A stretch of DNA of 64,000 bases from Plastoroseomonas arctica (GCF_018128965.1 NZ_JAAEDH010000009.1:98178-162177), one strand, 5' to 3'; shown: positions 35,189 to 44,128, counted from the first letter of the stretch. Translations and numbers: made by a program. The notes: generated by a model not told the origin, from the sequence alone.

Positions 35189-37675
35189 ATGCTTCCGGCC
35201 GAGCTAGCCCAGAAATACGAAGTCCGCGGGACCCTTGGCGCTGGCGCCATGGGCACCGTCCTCGACGCCGTGGACCGCATCATCGAACGCCGCGTGGCCA
35301 TCAAGGTCGTGAAGGTGCCGGCTGCCAACGACCCCGACGGCGCCGAGGCCCATGCCCGCTTCCGCCGCGAGGCGCAGGCCGCCGGACGCCTCAGCCACCC
35401 CAACATCGTGGGCGTCTACGACTACGGCGAGAATGCCGAGACCGCCTGGATCGTGATGGAACTGGTCGAGGGCGGCAGCCTCAAGGACCGGCTCGACAAG
35501 CACGAGCGCTTCACCGTGGCCGACGTCGCCCGGCTGATGGGCCAGGTCTGCTCGGCGCTGTCGTATTCGCATGCCCGCGGCGTGGTCCATCGCGACATCA
35601 AGCCCGGCAACATCATGATGTCGTCGCACGGTGCGGACGCGCAGGTGAAGATCGCCGATTTCGGCATCGCGCGGCTCGAGAATTCCTCGATGACGCAGGT
35701 GGGCACGCTGATCGGCACGCCCTCCTACATGGCGCCCGAGCAGTTCCGAGGCGAGCCCGTCGATGCCCGTGCCGACATCTGGGCCGCGGGCGTGATGCTC
35801 TACCAGCTGCTGACCGGCGAGAAGCCGTTCGAGGGTGGTTTCTCGGCGGTGATGCACAAGGCGCTGCACACCGAGCCGCCGCCGCCCTCGCAGCTGTCGG
35901 GGATCGTGCCGCGCAGCTTCGACGCGGTGATCAGCCGCGCCCTCGCCAAGCGGCCGGAGGATCGCTACGCCTCGGCCGAAGCCTTTGCGGCCGGCATCCA
36001 GGACGCGATCGTCAACCCGAACGCCTCCTCCGCGGCGCTGCCGATGCCGGGCGGCGACGCCGATGCGACCATGCTCGCCACCGGTTCGCGCCCGCCGAGC
36101 GCAATGCCGGGCCTGCCCGGGCTCGACGGGTCCTCGGCGAACAACGCCGCGACGACGGCGACGACCCGCACGAACCCCACGGCGAAGCCGACTCCCGTGA
36201 CCACCACGGGAAAGAAATCGCCCCTGCCGCTGATCCTCGGCGGTGTCGGCGGTCTCGCGGCCGCGGCCGTCGCCGTCTGGTTCTTCGTGATCCAGCCCGG
36301 TGCGGGCCCCTCGCCCGAGGAGATTGCGCGGCAGGCCGAAATCGTCCGCCAGGCGGAGCTCTCCCGCCAGGAAGCCCAGCGCCAGGCCGAGACCATTGCC
36401 GCCGCCGCGCGCGCCGAGGCGGCGCGCCTGGAGACCGCGCGCCTGGAGAGAGAGCGCAACGAGGAAGCAGCGCGCGTCGCCGAGGCTGCCCGCCAGGAAG
36501 CCGCCCGCGCCGAGGCCGATCGCCAGGCCGAGGCACAGCGCCTCGAAGCGGCGCGCCAGGCCGAGCTCGCCCGCCTCGCCGAGACCCAGCGCCAGCAGCG
36601 CCTCACCCAGCAGGAGCAGGCGCGCCAGCAGGCGCTCCTGCGCGAGCAGGACGCCGCACGCCAGGCCGAGGCCCAGCGCCAGGCCGAGGCGGCCCGGCTG
36701 GCCGAGGTGGCGAGGCAGGCCGAGGCATCGCGACAGGCCGAGGCCGCGCGGCAGGCGGAACTCGCCCGGCTGCAGCAGCAGGCCGCCGCGGCACAGCAGG
36801 AAGCGGCCCGGCAGGCCGAGATCGCGCGACAGCAGCAAGGCACGCTCACGCAGCAGCAGGAAGCCGCCCGCCAAGCGGAGGCCGCGCGGCAGGCCGAGGC
36901 ACAGCGCCAGGCGGACCTCGCGCGCCAGGCCGAGGCGCAGCGCCAGGCCGACCTCGCCGCGCAGCAGGAAGCCGCACGCCAGGCGGAGATCGCGCGCCAG
37001 CAGCAGCTCGCGATGATCCGCCCCGATTTCCGCGCCGCCGCACTCGCCGCCGTCCAGGCCTCGAGCTGCGGGCTGCTCAGCTTCACCGCCTCGGACCAGT
37101 CGCTGACCATCGGCGGCGTCGTCCGCCGCGGCGACGACGCGCTGGTCCGCCAGGAACTCAGCGCCCGCAACATCCCCGAAGGCTCCGCCCGGCTCGCGCT
37201 GCAGAGCTTCGAGGGGCCCTATTGCCAGGCGCTGGACCTGTTCCGCCCGGTGCTGGCGCAGGGCGACCGGGCGCCGCGCGTGGCGCTGGTGGGCACAGCG
37301 CCGCTGGTCGAGGGCCAGCTGATGCGCCTTGACGTGCAGATGCCCGACTACCCGGCGCATCTCTACGTCGCATATTTCAACAAATTGGGCGAGGTCGCCC
37401 ATCTGGTGCCCTCGCAGCTGCAACCCGCTGGCGCCCGCATCCGCCTGGGCGAGCCGCGCGGCAATTTCAACGGCTGGCCGGTCGACGAGCCCTTCGGCAC
37501 CGACCTTGCGATCGTCATCGCCTCCGACCGCCCCCTGTTCGCGACGACCCGGCCCGTGATCGAGCAGCAGGAGGACTATCTCAACGCGCTGGCCGGGGCG
37601 CTCCGCAATGCACGCACCGCCGGCAACCGCGTTCTGGTGCGCCCGATCATCATCGAGACGGTTCCCCGCCGCTGA
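35189..37675 (+). CDS. Transmembrane Ser/Thr protein kinase with coiled coil and DUF4384-like domain
   Basis: 828 residues. Kinase domain (about 10-275): glycine loop GTLGAGAMGTV, Lys39 in VAIKVVK, catalytic HRDIKPGN (His134, Asp136), DFG at 157-159, APE at 182-184; all key residues are present. A Thr/Pro linker leads to one membrane helix (about 346-369). Then comes a ~230-residue Ala/Gln/Arg/Glu coiled coil (378-607). The C-terminal ~220 residues contain RVALVGTAPLVEGQLMRLDVQ and LYVAYFNKLGEVAHLVP, typical of DUF4384. The topology places the kinase in the cytoplasm and the coil plus DUF4384 in the periplasm, so it could sense envelope signals. It follows the CHAT gene and is convergent with the HEIGH gene. 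Confidence 0.88.
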   Translation: MLPAELAQKYEVRGTLGAGAMGTVLDAVDRIIERRVAIKVVKVPAANDPDGAEAHARFRREAQAAGRLSHPNIVGVYDYGENAETAWIVMELVEGGSLKDRLDKHERFTVADVARLMGQVCSALSYSHARGVVHRDIKPGNIMMSSHGADAQVKIADFGIARLENSSMTQVGTLIGTPSYMAPEQFRGEPVDARADIWAAGVMLYQLLTGEKPFEGGFSAVMHKALHTEPPPPSQLSGIVPRSFDAVISRALAKRPEDRYASAEAFAAGIQDAIVNPNASSAALPMPGGDADATMLATGSRPPSAMPGLPGLDGSSANNAATTATTRTNPTAKPTPVTTTGKKSPLPLILGGVGGLAAAAVAVWFFVIQPGAGPSPEEIARQAEIVRQAELSRQEAQRQAETIAAAARAEAARLETARLERERNEEAARVAEAARQEAARAEADRQAEAQRLEAARQAELARLAETQRQQRLTQQEQARQQALLREQDAARQAEAQRQAEAARLAEVARQAEASRQAEAARQAELARLQQQAAAAQQEAARQAEIARQQQGTLTQQQEAARQAEAARQAEAQRQADLARQAEAQRQADLAAQQEAARQAEIARQQQLAMIRPDFRAAALAAVQASSCGLLSFTASDQSLTIGGVVRRGDDALVRQELSARNIPEGSARLALQSFEGPYCQALDLFRPVLAQGDRAPRVALVGTAPLVEGQLMRLDVQMPDYPAHLYVAYFNKLGEVAHLVPSQLQPAGARIRLGEPRGNFNGWPVDEPFGTDLAIVIASDRPLFATTRPVIEQQEDYLNALAGALRNARTAGNRVLVRPIIIETVPRR
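36330..37010 (+). repeat. Low-complexity repeat coding the kinase coiled coil
   Basis: Many near-identical copies of short units such as CGCCAGGCCGAG, CAGGAAGCC and GCGCGCCAGGCG encode strings of RQAEAARQAE. Such DNA is prone to slippage, so coil length may vary between strains. Confidence 0.7.
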
Positions 37676-37765
37676 GGCGGTGAGCGGGCGACGGCCGCGA
37701 CCCTCTGCCCTTGCGAAGATGAACCGCGCGCCCGATAGCGGTCGCGCGCGCGCCGCTTGCCGCCG

Positions 37766-38848
37766 TCAGAACGCCGAGAGGAAGGCGGCGCGCAACACCT
37801 GCAGCCGCCCGTCATCCATCGCCACCATGCCGGCGTTGAAGAAGCGACGATCGGGGGTGAAGGCCACGAAGGCCATGGTCTCGTTCACCATCACCTCTTC
37901 CAACTGGGCGTCGTAGCCCTCGCTGGACAGGAAGCGGCGGAAGGAGGCGCGCTCGGCCTCGGTGAACACCTCGCGCCAGACGCGGTTCACATGGGCGGCG
38001 AAGCTCGGCCGGGTGAAGAAATGGCCGTGGCCGATCTCGTGGTGCAGGATGGCCGCGCGCATCGACGCATCCACGCGACGTTCCACCCCCGGGATCGACA
38101 GCACGGCGAAATCGACATCGCCCACGAGCTCCCGCGCCGTCGCGTGCTGCAGGCGCAGCCATTCCTCGCCCGGGGTGAGCGTGACGCGGTCGCGCCAGGC
38201 GAGCGCGAAGAAGCGGTCGATGTCGCTCGCCCGGTAGTTATGCCCGTAGTAATAGGTGGCCGCCGTGTCGCCGGCTTCGCTGATGGCCCGCGCCAGCGCC
38301 GCATCGTCGAGCACCCGGTCGCGCGGCTGTCCCGCCTTCTCGACCAGCGCGGCCAGGCGGTTCATCGCGGCCCCCTGCTCGTCGAGGCTCGGGAAATCCA
38401 GGATGAAGACGAGCGGATTCTCGCGCAGGCGGAACAGGCGCGCGATCGGCGCTGCATGCGCCAGCAGCGACTGCTCGTCGAGCACGGGCACGATGACGCG
38501 GCTGGAGAGCGAGCGCTGCACCGGCGCGTTCGACAGTCCCGCCTGCACGACGCCAGGGATGCCGATGGGCTCGGCCGGCACCGCGATCGCGGCCGCGTTG
38601 GGCTGCGGGCTCCATGAACCGGTGGAGGTGGCGGCGGCGGTCGTCTCGGGTCGCGGCCCGGCGAAGATCACCCAGGCGGTGATCGACCCGCCCAGGACCA
38701 CGACGAGCAGCAGGATGAGGGCGACGAGGATACCGCGGCTGCGCGCGCTGCCCGCGATCGGCGCGGCGGGGCTCAGGGCGTGGACGCCCTGCCCCACCGG
38801 CGCATGCGCCGGGATGATCCTGACGGTGTCGTCCGGACCCTCCGGCAC
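37766..38848 (-). CDS. Membrane-anchored protein with HEIGH (HExxH) motif, putative metallopeptidase
   Basis: 360 residues. A short N-terminal tail is followed by one membrane helix (about 38-62) and a ~300-residue domain expected in the periplasm. H270-E271-I272-G273-H274 in AILHHEIGHGHFF is a zinc-peptidase-type HExxH motif; acidic residues at 317-323 (LEEVMVNE) could supply a third ligand. The rest was not assigned to a family. The start is 10 bases after the stop of the OmpA-type gene, so the two form an operon. HExxH alone can occur by chance, but the His-rich context and spacing to a glutamate favour a real metal site. Confidence 0.6.
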   Translation of the reverse strand: MPEGPDDTVRIIPAHAPVGQGVHALSPAAPIAGSARSRGILVALILLLVVVLGGSITAWVIFAGPRPETTAAATSTGSWSPQPNAAAIAVPAEPIGIPGVVQAGLSNAPVQRSLSSRVIVPVLDEQSLLAHAAPIARLFRLRENPLVFILDFPSLDEQGAAMNRLAALVEKAGQPRDRVLDDAALARAISEAGDTAATYYYGHNYRASDIDRFFALAWRDRVTLTPGEEWLRLQHATARELVGDVDFAVLSIPGVERRVDASMRAAILHHEIGHGHFFTRPSFAAHVNRVWREVFTEAERASFRRFLSSEGYDAQLEEVMVNETMAFVAFTPDRRFFNAGMVAMDDGRLQVLRAAFLSAF

Positions 38849-38858
38849 GGCTGCGTTC

Positions 38859-39515
38859 TTACCCGCCGACGTTCACGATCTGCACGCGGCGATTCCGCGG
38901 CTGGGCCACCTCGTCGCCGGTCGGGACCAGCGGCTGGCTCTCGCCCATGCCGACCGCGGACAGCCTCGCCGCATCGACGTTGAAACGCTGCATCAGAAAG
39001 CTCCGCACCGCGGCGGCACGGCGCTCGGATAGGGCTTGGTTGGAGGCGGCGTCACCGACGGTGTCGGTGTGGCCCTCGATACGGAAGCGGAAGGCGGCGA
39101 GATCGGCCGAGGCGAGCGCGCGGCCGAGCGGGGCGAGCTGGCGCTCGGCTTCCGGCGTCAGAGTGGAGGAGCCGGAGGGGAAGGTGACCGTGATGTTGGC
39201 CGCGGCGACGCCGTCGGTAGCCGTCGTCTCGCGTGCCGGGGGCGCGGGGCGCGCGACGGGCGCACCGGGGCCGGCGACGGCCGCACTCGGCGGGTTCGCG
39301 CGCGGGGTGGAATAGACCGGCGCGGGCTGCACCGTCGGTGCGGCGGGGGCGCTTTCGGCCGCACCCGGGACGCGGATGCCGCGGGTGGAGCCGGATTGCG
39401 GGCGCAGGCGCTGGATCAGATCGAGTGCGGCGGGGTCGCTCTGCGCCAGGACGGGCATGGCGGGAAGGCTCAGGGCGATGGCGGCGGCGCCGGCCAATGC
39501 GAGGCGGAGGGTCAT
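38859..39515 (-). CDS. OmpA-family periplasmic peptidoglycan-binding protein (second copy)
   Basis: 218 residues. A Sec signal peptide (cut near VLAQ, residue 24) precedes a segment with GSTRGIRVP, a longer Pro/Ala linker than the first copy, and an OmpA/MotB domain (TVTFPSGSSTLTPEA, FRFRIEGHTDTVGDAASNQALSERRAAAVRSFLM, RNRRVQIVN). The C-terminal domain is highly similar to that of the protein at 13493-14086. AGGAGA nine bases before the ATG at 39515 supports the start; upstream in-frame codons do not give a signal peptide at the N-terminus. It is co-transcribed with the HEIGH gene. Confidence 0.85.
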   Translation of the reverse strand: MTLRLALAGAAAIALSLPAMPVLAQSDPAALDLIQRLRPQSGSTRGIRVPGAAESAPAAPTVQPAPVYSTPRANPPSAAVAGPGAPVARPAPPARETTATDGVAAANITVTFPSGSSTLTPEAERQLAPLGRALASADLAAFRFRIEGHTDTVGDAASNQALSERRAAAVRSFLMQRFNVDAARLSAVGMGESQPLVPTGDEVAQPRNRRVQIVNVGG

Positions 39516-39538
39516 CGGAAGGGGTCTCCTGTACGGTT

Positions 39539-39579
39539 GAGCCATGCATACCATCAAAGTTCGGCTACCGGAATGGCTC
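39539..39579. repeat. Inverted repeat upstream of the second OmpA gene
   Basis: GAGCCAT (39539-39545) and ATGGCTC (39573-39579) are perfect inverted arms 27 bases apart, in the 104-base gap between the methyltransferase stop and the OmpA start. On the minus strand a weak TTCCGG-17-TATGCA promoter-like pair overlaps it. It may be an operator or a stem-loop. Confidence 0.3.
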
Positions 39580-39619
39580 TCATGGGTTCCGGCGCGTAAC
39601 ACCCGAAAGCGTGACGATA

Positions 39620-41116
39620 TCACACCGCTCCCATCGCCTTCCAAGTGCCGTACTGGCGCTCAAGCAGGGCGAAGGCACCCTGCTCCACGCGCGCCAGATC
39701 CGCCTCCGAGGCGCCGGGCCGGCACAGTCGCCGCGCGAGCTCTGCGGGCTCCGGCGGCGCGCCGGCCTGCAGCGCACACGCCACCCCGAGGTCGGAGGCG
39801 GAGATGATGTGCCCGCCACCGAGCGCCGGCACCACGAAGCCGAGCGGGGAGGAACTCGCCGCCGCCTCGCCGCCAAGGCGGCTGAGCAGAACACGGTTGG
39901 TGCGTGCCGCACGGGCCGCGTCTCCCGCACCCGGCGCCCGCCACAGAGGCAGCGCTGTGTTGGTGGTGGACAGCATCAGCCCGAGGTCAGCCGGCGAGAG
40001 GCCCGCGCAGGCCGGCAGCGCCGCGAGTTGCCCGAGCGTCTTGGGACCGGCGACGAGCGCATCGATCAGCGCGGCGTTCGCGGCCGCCGGCAGCTCCGCC
40101 TTGCCCGCGATCGTCTGGATCGAAAGATCGACCTTCTCGGGTGCGAGGAACAGGGCGAAGGGCAGGTGCGCCAGCATGCCGCGCCCGCCCGGGCGCTTGC
40201 CCTTGATGAACACGTCGCGGCGGAACCGGCGCAGCAGGAACAGGTCCAGCATCAGGTCCTGGTCCATGCCCGGCGGCAGCCCCTCCAGAGCGAGCCGCTG
40301 CTCGGGGCGCAGGTTCAATTCCGGGGCGACCTCCGCCGGGACCGCGGAACCCACGTAGTCGAGCCGCGCCGGCACCATCGCCTGGCGCACATCGGCGCCG
40401 AACTCCGGGCGCCAGAAGCCAGTGCCGTATTCATGCGCGAGGTAGGCGGACATGCCGTCGGAGTAGCCGGTCAGCCGCTCCAGCATCTTCTCGGAGGGCA
40501 AGTAGCGCGCGCCTGCATCGGCCAGCGACTTCACCACGCCCACCGCCGCGCGCGCCCGCGCCGCGTCCGAGCCGGTGGAAGCCGCCATGCCCTGCGCCAT
40601 GATCTTCTGCAGCACGATGGAATCCGAAAACCCGGGCAGCGAGTTGTAGCCGATCAGCAGCATCCCGCCGGGCTTGAGCCGGGAGGCCAGGAACCGCACG
40701 ATGCCGTCACGCACGATATCGGGCACCCAAGTCCAGACGCCGTATAGGATGACGAGGTCTGCCTCGGGCAGGGTCCTCGCCAGGGTCGCCTCGTCCATCG
40801 CGGCGATGTCGGCCTCATGGAAATGCAGGTTGGCGAGGCCCGCCTCCTCGGCGATCTCGCGCGCCTCGGCGACATGGGCGGGCTGCAGGTCGAGGCCATG
40901 CACGTCCCAGCCCGGGTTGGCCGCGGCCAGGACCGTCGCCGTCACGCCGCGACCACAGCCGATGTCGATGACCGTGAGGCGCTCGTGGTCCGGGTTCCAG
41001 ATCGAATCCTGCAGGGCGGCGGCCAGGCGCAGCCGGGCGGGCACCGTCTCCTCCTGGAAGGCGGCGAGGTAGCGGATATCCGCCGCCGCGTAGCTGTCCT
41101 TCATCCCGCCGCTCAT
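39620..41116 (-). CDS. Class I SAM methyltransferase with methyltransferase regulatory-type domain
   Basis: 498 residues. Motif I is VIDIGCGRGVTA (about 49-60), then DVHGLDLQPAHVAEA and an LVILYGVWTWVPD post-I segment. The large C-terminal half (LNLRPEQRLALEGLP, DLFLLRRFRRDVFIKG) has the pattern of the methyltransferase regulatory domain seen in bacterial protein-lysine methyltransferases such as the Rickettsia enzymes that modify OmpB. That link is from memory of the family, not proof of substrate. It starts 31 bases after tssG stops, so it is probably the last gene of the tss operon. MSGG at 41116 was taken as start; MKDS at 41104 is also possible. Confidence 0.78.
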   Translation of the reverse strand: MSGGMKDSYAAADIRYLAAFQEETVPARLRLAAALQDSIWNPDHERLTVIDIGCGRGVTATVLAAANPGWDVHGLDLQPAHVAEAREIAEEAGLANLHFHEADIAAMDEATLARTLPEADLVILYGVWTWVPDIVRDGIVRFLASRLKPGGMLLIGYNSLPGFSDSIVLQKIMAQGMAASTGSDAARARAAVGVVKSLADAGARYLPSEKMLERLTGYSDGMSAYLAHEYGTGFWRPEFGADVRQAMVPARLDYVGSAVPAEVAPELNLRPEQRLALEGLPPGMDQDLMLDLFLLRRFRRDVFIKGKRPGGRGMLAHLPFALFLAPEKVDLSIQTIAGKAELPAAANAALIDALVAGPKTLGQLAALPACAGLSPADLGLMLSTTNTALPLWRAPGAGDAARAARTNRVLLSRLGGEAAASSSPLGFVVPALGGGHIISASDLGVACALQAGAPPEPAELARRLCRPGASEADLARVEQGAFALLERQYGTWKAMGAV

Positions 41117-41147
41117 GCGCCGAGGTCCGGGGTCTGGCGTGCCGACA

Positions 41148-42308
41148 TCATGTCACTTCCTGTGGCTCGAAAATCGCGTCGCGCCTGTGGCCGGTGCGCG
41201 GCTTGGCCGTGGCAGGCCAGGAGGACCAGCCGAGCTGGGTGTTGCCGCCCAGACGCGCCTGCGGCACCTCGTCGGCCTTGAGGACGAGGTTGACCGCGAA
41301 GCCGGTGTCGAGGCCCACGAAGAGCCGCGCGAGGTCGGTCACGCGCTTGAACATCGGCCGGCCGGGCAGCAGCGCCTCGAACTCCTCGCGCGTGAGGGGT
41401 CCGATGCGGATGATGAAGCGCGCCTGCGCGTCCCACACCTGGGCGCCGAGCACGGCGGTGGTGCCGAGGCCGCAATGCTGCGGCGCGCCGCGGCCAAGCG
41501 GCATGCGGGTCTGCTCGGTGGCGGGCAGGCGCATCCATCCGCCGGCGAATTCCTCGATCTCCACGGCGCGCTCGGTCTCGGCCTCCAGCATGCCGCGCAG
41601 GCGCTCCGCGCTGCGGCTGCGCGAGGCGAGGTTGCCCGAATGATACAGCAGCGCGTCGAGCGGCATGGCCATGCGGCCGTCAAGGCCCGGCGTGGCGAGT
41701 CCGATGGTCGCCGCGAGCGCGAGGCGCGCCGGCTCGGGGTTGCGCGTGGGTCGGTACTTCGCCCCGGCTTCCGTGAAGGCGCCGGCCATGCGCCGGGCAA
41801 GAAGGTCCATGAAGGCGTTGAGCGCGCGCGAGCGCTTGCGCACCTCGCCCGCGACCGTCGCGGTGTGGTGGCGCGGCAGCACGCCGCCGGGTCCGATCAG
41901 GCCGAAGGTACCGAGCGTGATCTGGCCATCCTCTGGCTTGGCCTGCACCACGGCCCCGCCCGGCGCGCCGAGCCGCACGGGCGAGCGGAAATCGAGGTCG
42001 CGCGCCTCCTTCCCGGTGACGCGCGCGGCGATCGCGGCGGCTTCGTCGGGATGGAAGCGCGTGGGCTCGCGCGCCAGCAACCCGACCGGCGAGAGGATGC
42101 GCAGGGAGGGCGATGGCTTTGGCTCGCCCTCGTCCACGACAGGCCCGGCGAGGGCCGCCGCCGGCGTCTCGGACGCAACCGGGCGCTCGGGGCCCTCGAG
42201 CACGCCGAAGCGCGGCACGTTTGCCGTCTTGTCGATCGCCTCGTCGAGCAGCGACGCCGCCCTGGTCGCGAGCTCGGCCGGCGGTTCCCCGGTCGTCTCG
42301 TCGCTCAC
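41148..42308 (-). CDS. tssG: T6SS baseplate protein TssG
   Basis: 386 residues. The core matches TssG/ImpH/VasB: RILSPVGLLAREPTRFHPDE, the FGLIGPGGVLPRHHTATVAGEVRKRS block, NAFMDLLARRMAGAFTEA and a C-terminal GPLTREEFEALLPGRP. TssG forms the baseplate wedge with TssF and TssE and contacts TssK. An N-terminal ~60-residue acidic/Pro extension precedes the core. The ATG overlaps the tssF TGA by four bases, giving strict coupling. Confidence 0.92.
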   Translation of the reverse strand: MSDETTGEPPAELATRAASLLDEAIDKTANVPRFGVLEGPERPVASETPAAALAGPVVDEGEPKPSPSLRILSPVGLLAREPTRFHPDEAAAIAARVTGKEARDLDFRSPVRLGAPGGAVVQAKPEDGQITLGTFGLIGPGGVLPRHHTATVAGEVRKRSRALNAFMDLLARRMAGAFTEAGAKYRPTRNPEPARLALAATIGLATPGLDGRMAMPLDALLYHSGNLASRSRSAERLRGMLEAETERAVEIEEFAGGWMRLPATEQTRMPLGRGAPQHCGLGTTAVLGAQVWDAQARFIIRIGPLTREEFEALLPGRPMFKRVTDLARLFVGLDTGFAVNLVLKADEVPQARLGGNTQLGWSSWPATAKPRTGHRRDAIFEPQEVT

Positions 42309-44128
42309 AGCAGCACCCGCGTCCCGCTCCGTGCGGGGAAGCGCGCGGCGACACCTGGCCGGCCGCGGAGAACCGCCGCCGTACGCGAGAAGGCGTTGAT
42401 CGACACCTGCACCGCGAGAAAGCGCTCCAGCACCTGCGCCAGCGGGAACAGCCCGGCGGATTGCCAGACTTGCTGGTCGAAGGTGAGCGTCACTTCCAGC
42501 CCGCGCACGAAGGCGCCGGCGCGCCCGCCGGGCAGCCGCGCGACGCCGGCCTTGGAATCGACCGCGAGCAGGGCGCCCAGCGCGGCGCGGCTCTCGGCGG
42601 AATCGCGCAGGTCATGCAGGCGCAGCAATTCGCGCAGTGCATGCGCGGCCGAGGCACCGCCGGCGATGCTCAGATGGTTCAGCGCGAGATGCGAGATCAG
42701 CTTCCACGCGCTCCGCTCCAGCAGGTTCGGCCGCAGCGTGGGCGTGGGCGGCGAGAGGCAATCGATCTGCTTCACCGGCGGCCCGCCCTCGACCATGCGC
42801 AGATGCGGCTGGCCGCCGCCGAAGGGCAGCATCGAGGGCAGGTCGCGGTTGCAGCACAGCGCCTCCACCGTCAGCACGCCATCGGCCGGCATCGTCGGGT
42901 CGAAGGCCAGGTCGCGCAGCGAGATCATCGTCTCGGTCCCCGTCAAGGGCGGGTTCGCCGGCTCGCGGGTCGCGATGAAGGTGATCTCGGCGACACGCGC
43001 ATCCTCGGTGTCCGAGCCGAGCCGGTAGAACGGCATCACCTCGCGGATCGAGCCATCCGAGCGGCTCTCCCGAACCGCCTCGACCGAATAGATCTCCAGC
43101 GCCACCGGCCGCCGCGCATCGGTCACCGCACGGAACTCGGCGACGGTGCCGTCGAGTGCCACCGGCTCGCACCGATGCGGAAACAGGTTGATCGCGGGCG
43201 TGCAGCCGAGCGCGAAGCTCTCCGCATTGATCACCCGCTCCAGCTCGGCCGCGGGTCGCGAGAGATAGAAGAAGATCTCGAGCTTGTCGCTTTCCTGGAC
43301 CAGGGTGCGGGCGTCGAGGCCGGTGATGTCGAGGTAGTGAAATTTTTCCGGGAAGGCGAAATACTCGGTCAGCAGGCGATGCCCGGCGAAGGCGCGCCGT
43401 GGCCAGGGGAGTGCGGCCTCGTCCTCGGCATAGGCGCCGACCGAGACGCATTCCGGGCCCAACAGCGTGGGGCTGGCGTCGAGCGCGCTGTCAGCGAGTG
43501 CCACGCCGGTGGTGGCGGTGCCAATCAGTTCCATCAGCAGCGCGGCCTGGGCGCCGACGCCGCGCAGGTGGAAGCGCAGCTTGTCGACGCCGAGCTGGGC
43601 GAATGTGACGTCGGGAGTCTTGGTCTTGAGCGTGAGGCGCAGGCAGGCCTGGGCGCCTGGCGCGCGCGGGTTTGCGGGGGCGGCGATGGGCTGGCCCGAA
43701 AGCCGCGCCGCCTCGACGTCGATCGGCCAGAGGGTCACGTCGTGGCAGGTCGCAAAGCGCACCGGCTCGCCGCGCACAGGCTCAGTCTCGAGCAGCAGGC
43801 CACGCTTGACGAGCACCGGTTCGGGCGCCTCGGGCGGCCCGTGCAGGCGCACCGTGGTCATCGAGGGCACGGGTGCCAGGAGCTGCGGCGAGAGCATCTC
43901 GAGCAGCGCGTCCGACAGTTCGGGCAGCTCGTCATCAAGGCGCTTGACCACGCGCGCGCCGAGGAAGGCGACACCTTCGAGCAGCCGCTCCACATAGGGG
44001 TCGTCCACCGCGTCGGGCGTGACGCGCAGGCGGGCTGCGACCTTCGGATAGGCGTCCGCGAATTCGCCGGCGAGCTTGCGGATCGCGGCGAGCTCGCGGT
44101 TGTAGTAGGGCAGCAGCGTATCGGACAC
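42305..44128 (-). CDS. tssF: T6SS baseplate protein TssF
   Basis: 607 residues, normal for TssF/ImpG/VasA. The N-terminus LLPYYNRELAAIRKLAGEFADAYPKVAARL is diagnostic, followed by DPYVERLLEGVAFLGARVVKRLDDE and the C-terminal region with LRELLRLHD. Two TssF copies per TssG make the wedge core. The start is a GTG at 44128 (reading SDTLLPYYN); a longer in-frame ATG at 44194 adds residues not seen in the family. The gene is 115 bases downstream of tssE, and that gap contains a strong stem-loop. Confidence 0.92.
   Translation of the reverse strand: MSDTLLPYYNRELAAIRKLAGEFADAYPKVAARLRVTPDAVDDPYVERLLEGVAFLGARVVKRLDDELPELSDALLEMLSPQLLAPVPSMTTVRLHGPPEAPEPVLVKRGLLLETEPVRGEPVRFATCHDVTLWPIDVEAARLSGQPIAAPANPRAPGAQACLRLTLKTKTPDVTFAQLGVDKLRFHLRGVGAQAALLMELIGTATTGVALADSALDASPTLLGPECVSVGAYAEDEAALPWPRRAFAGHRLLTEYFAFPEKFHYLDITGLDARTLVQESDKLEIFFYLSRPAAELERVINAESFALGCTPAINLFPHRCEPVALDGTVAEFRAVTDARRPVALEIYSVEAVRESRSDGSIREVMPFYRLGSDTEDARVAEITFIATREPANPPLTGTETMISLRDLAFDPTMPADGVLTVEALCCNRDLPSMLPFGGGQPHLRMVEGGPPVKQIDCLSPPTPTLRPNLLERSAWKLISHLALNHLSIAGGASAAHALRELLRLHDLRDSAESRAALGALLAVDSKAGVARLPGGRAGAFVRGLEVTLTFDQQVWQSAGLFPLAQVLERFLAVQVSINAFSRTAAVLRGRPGVAARFPARSGTRVLL

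Noticed and set aside
35204..37423. 739-codon minus-strand frame over the kinase gene
   Set aside because: It is the shadow of a kinase with all catalytic motifs on the plus strand; the antisense product has no recognisable domain.
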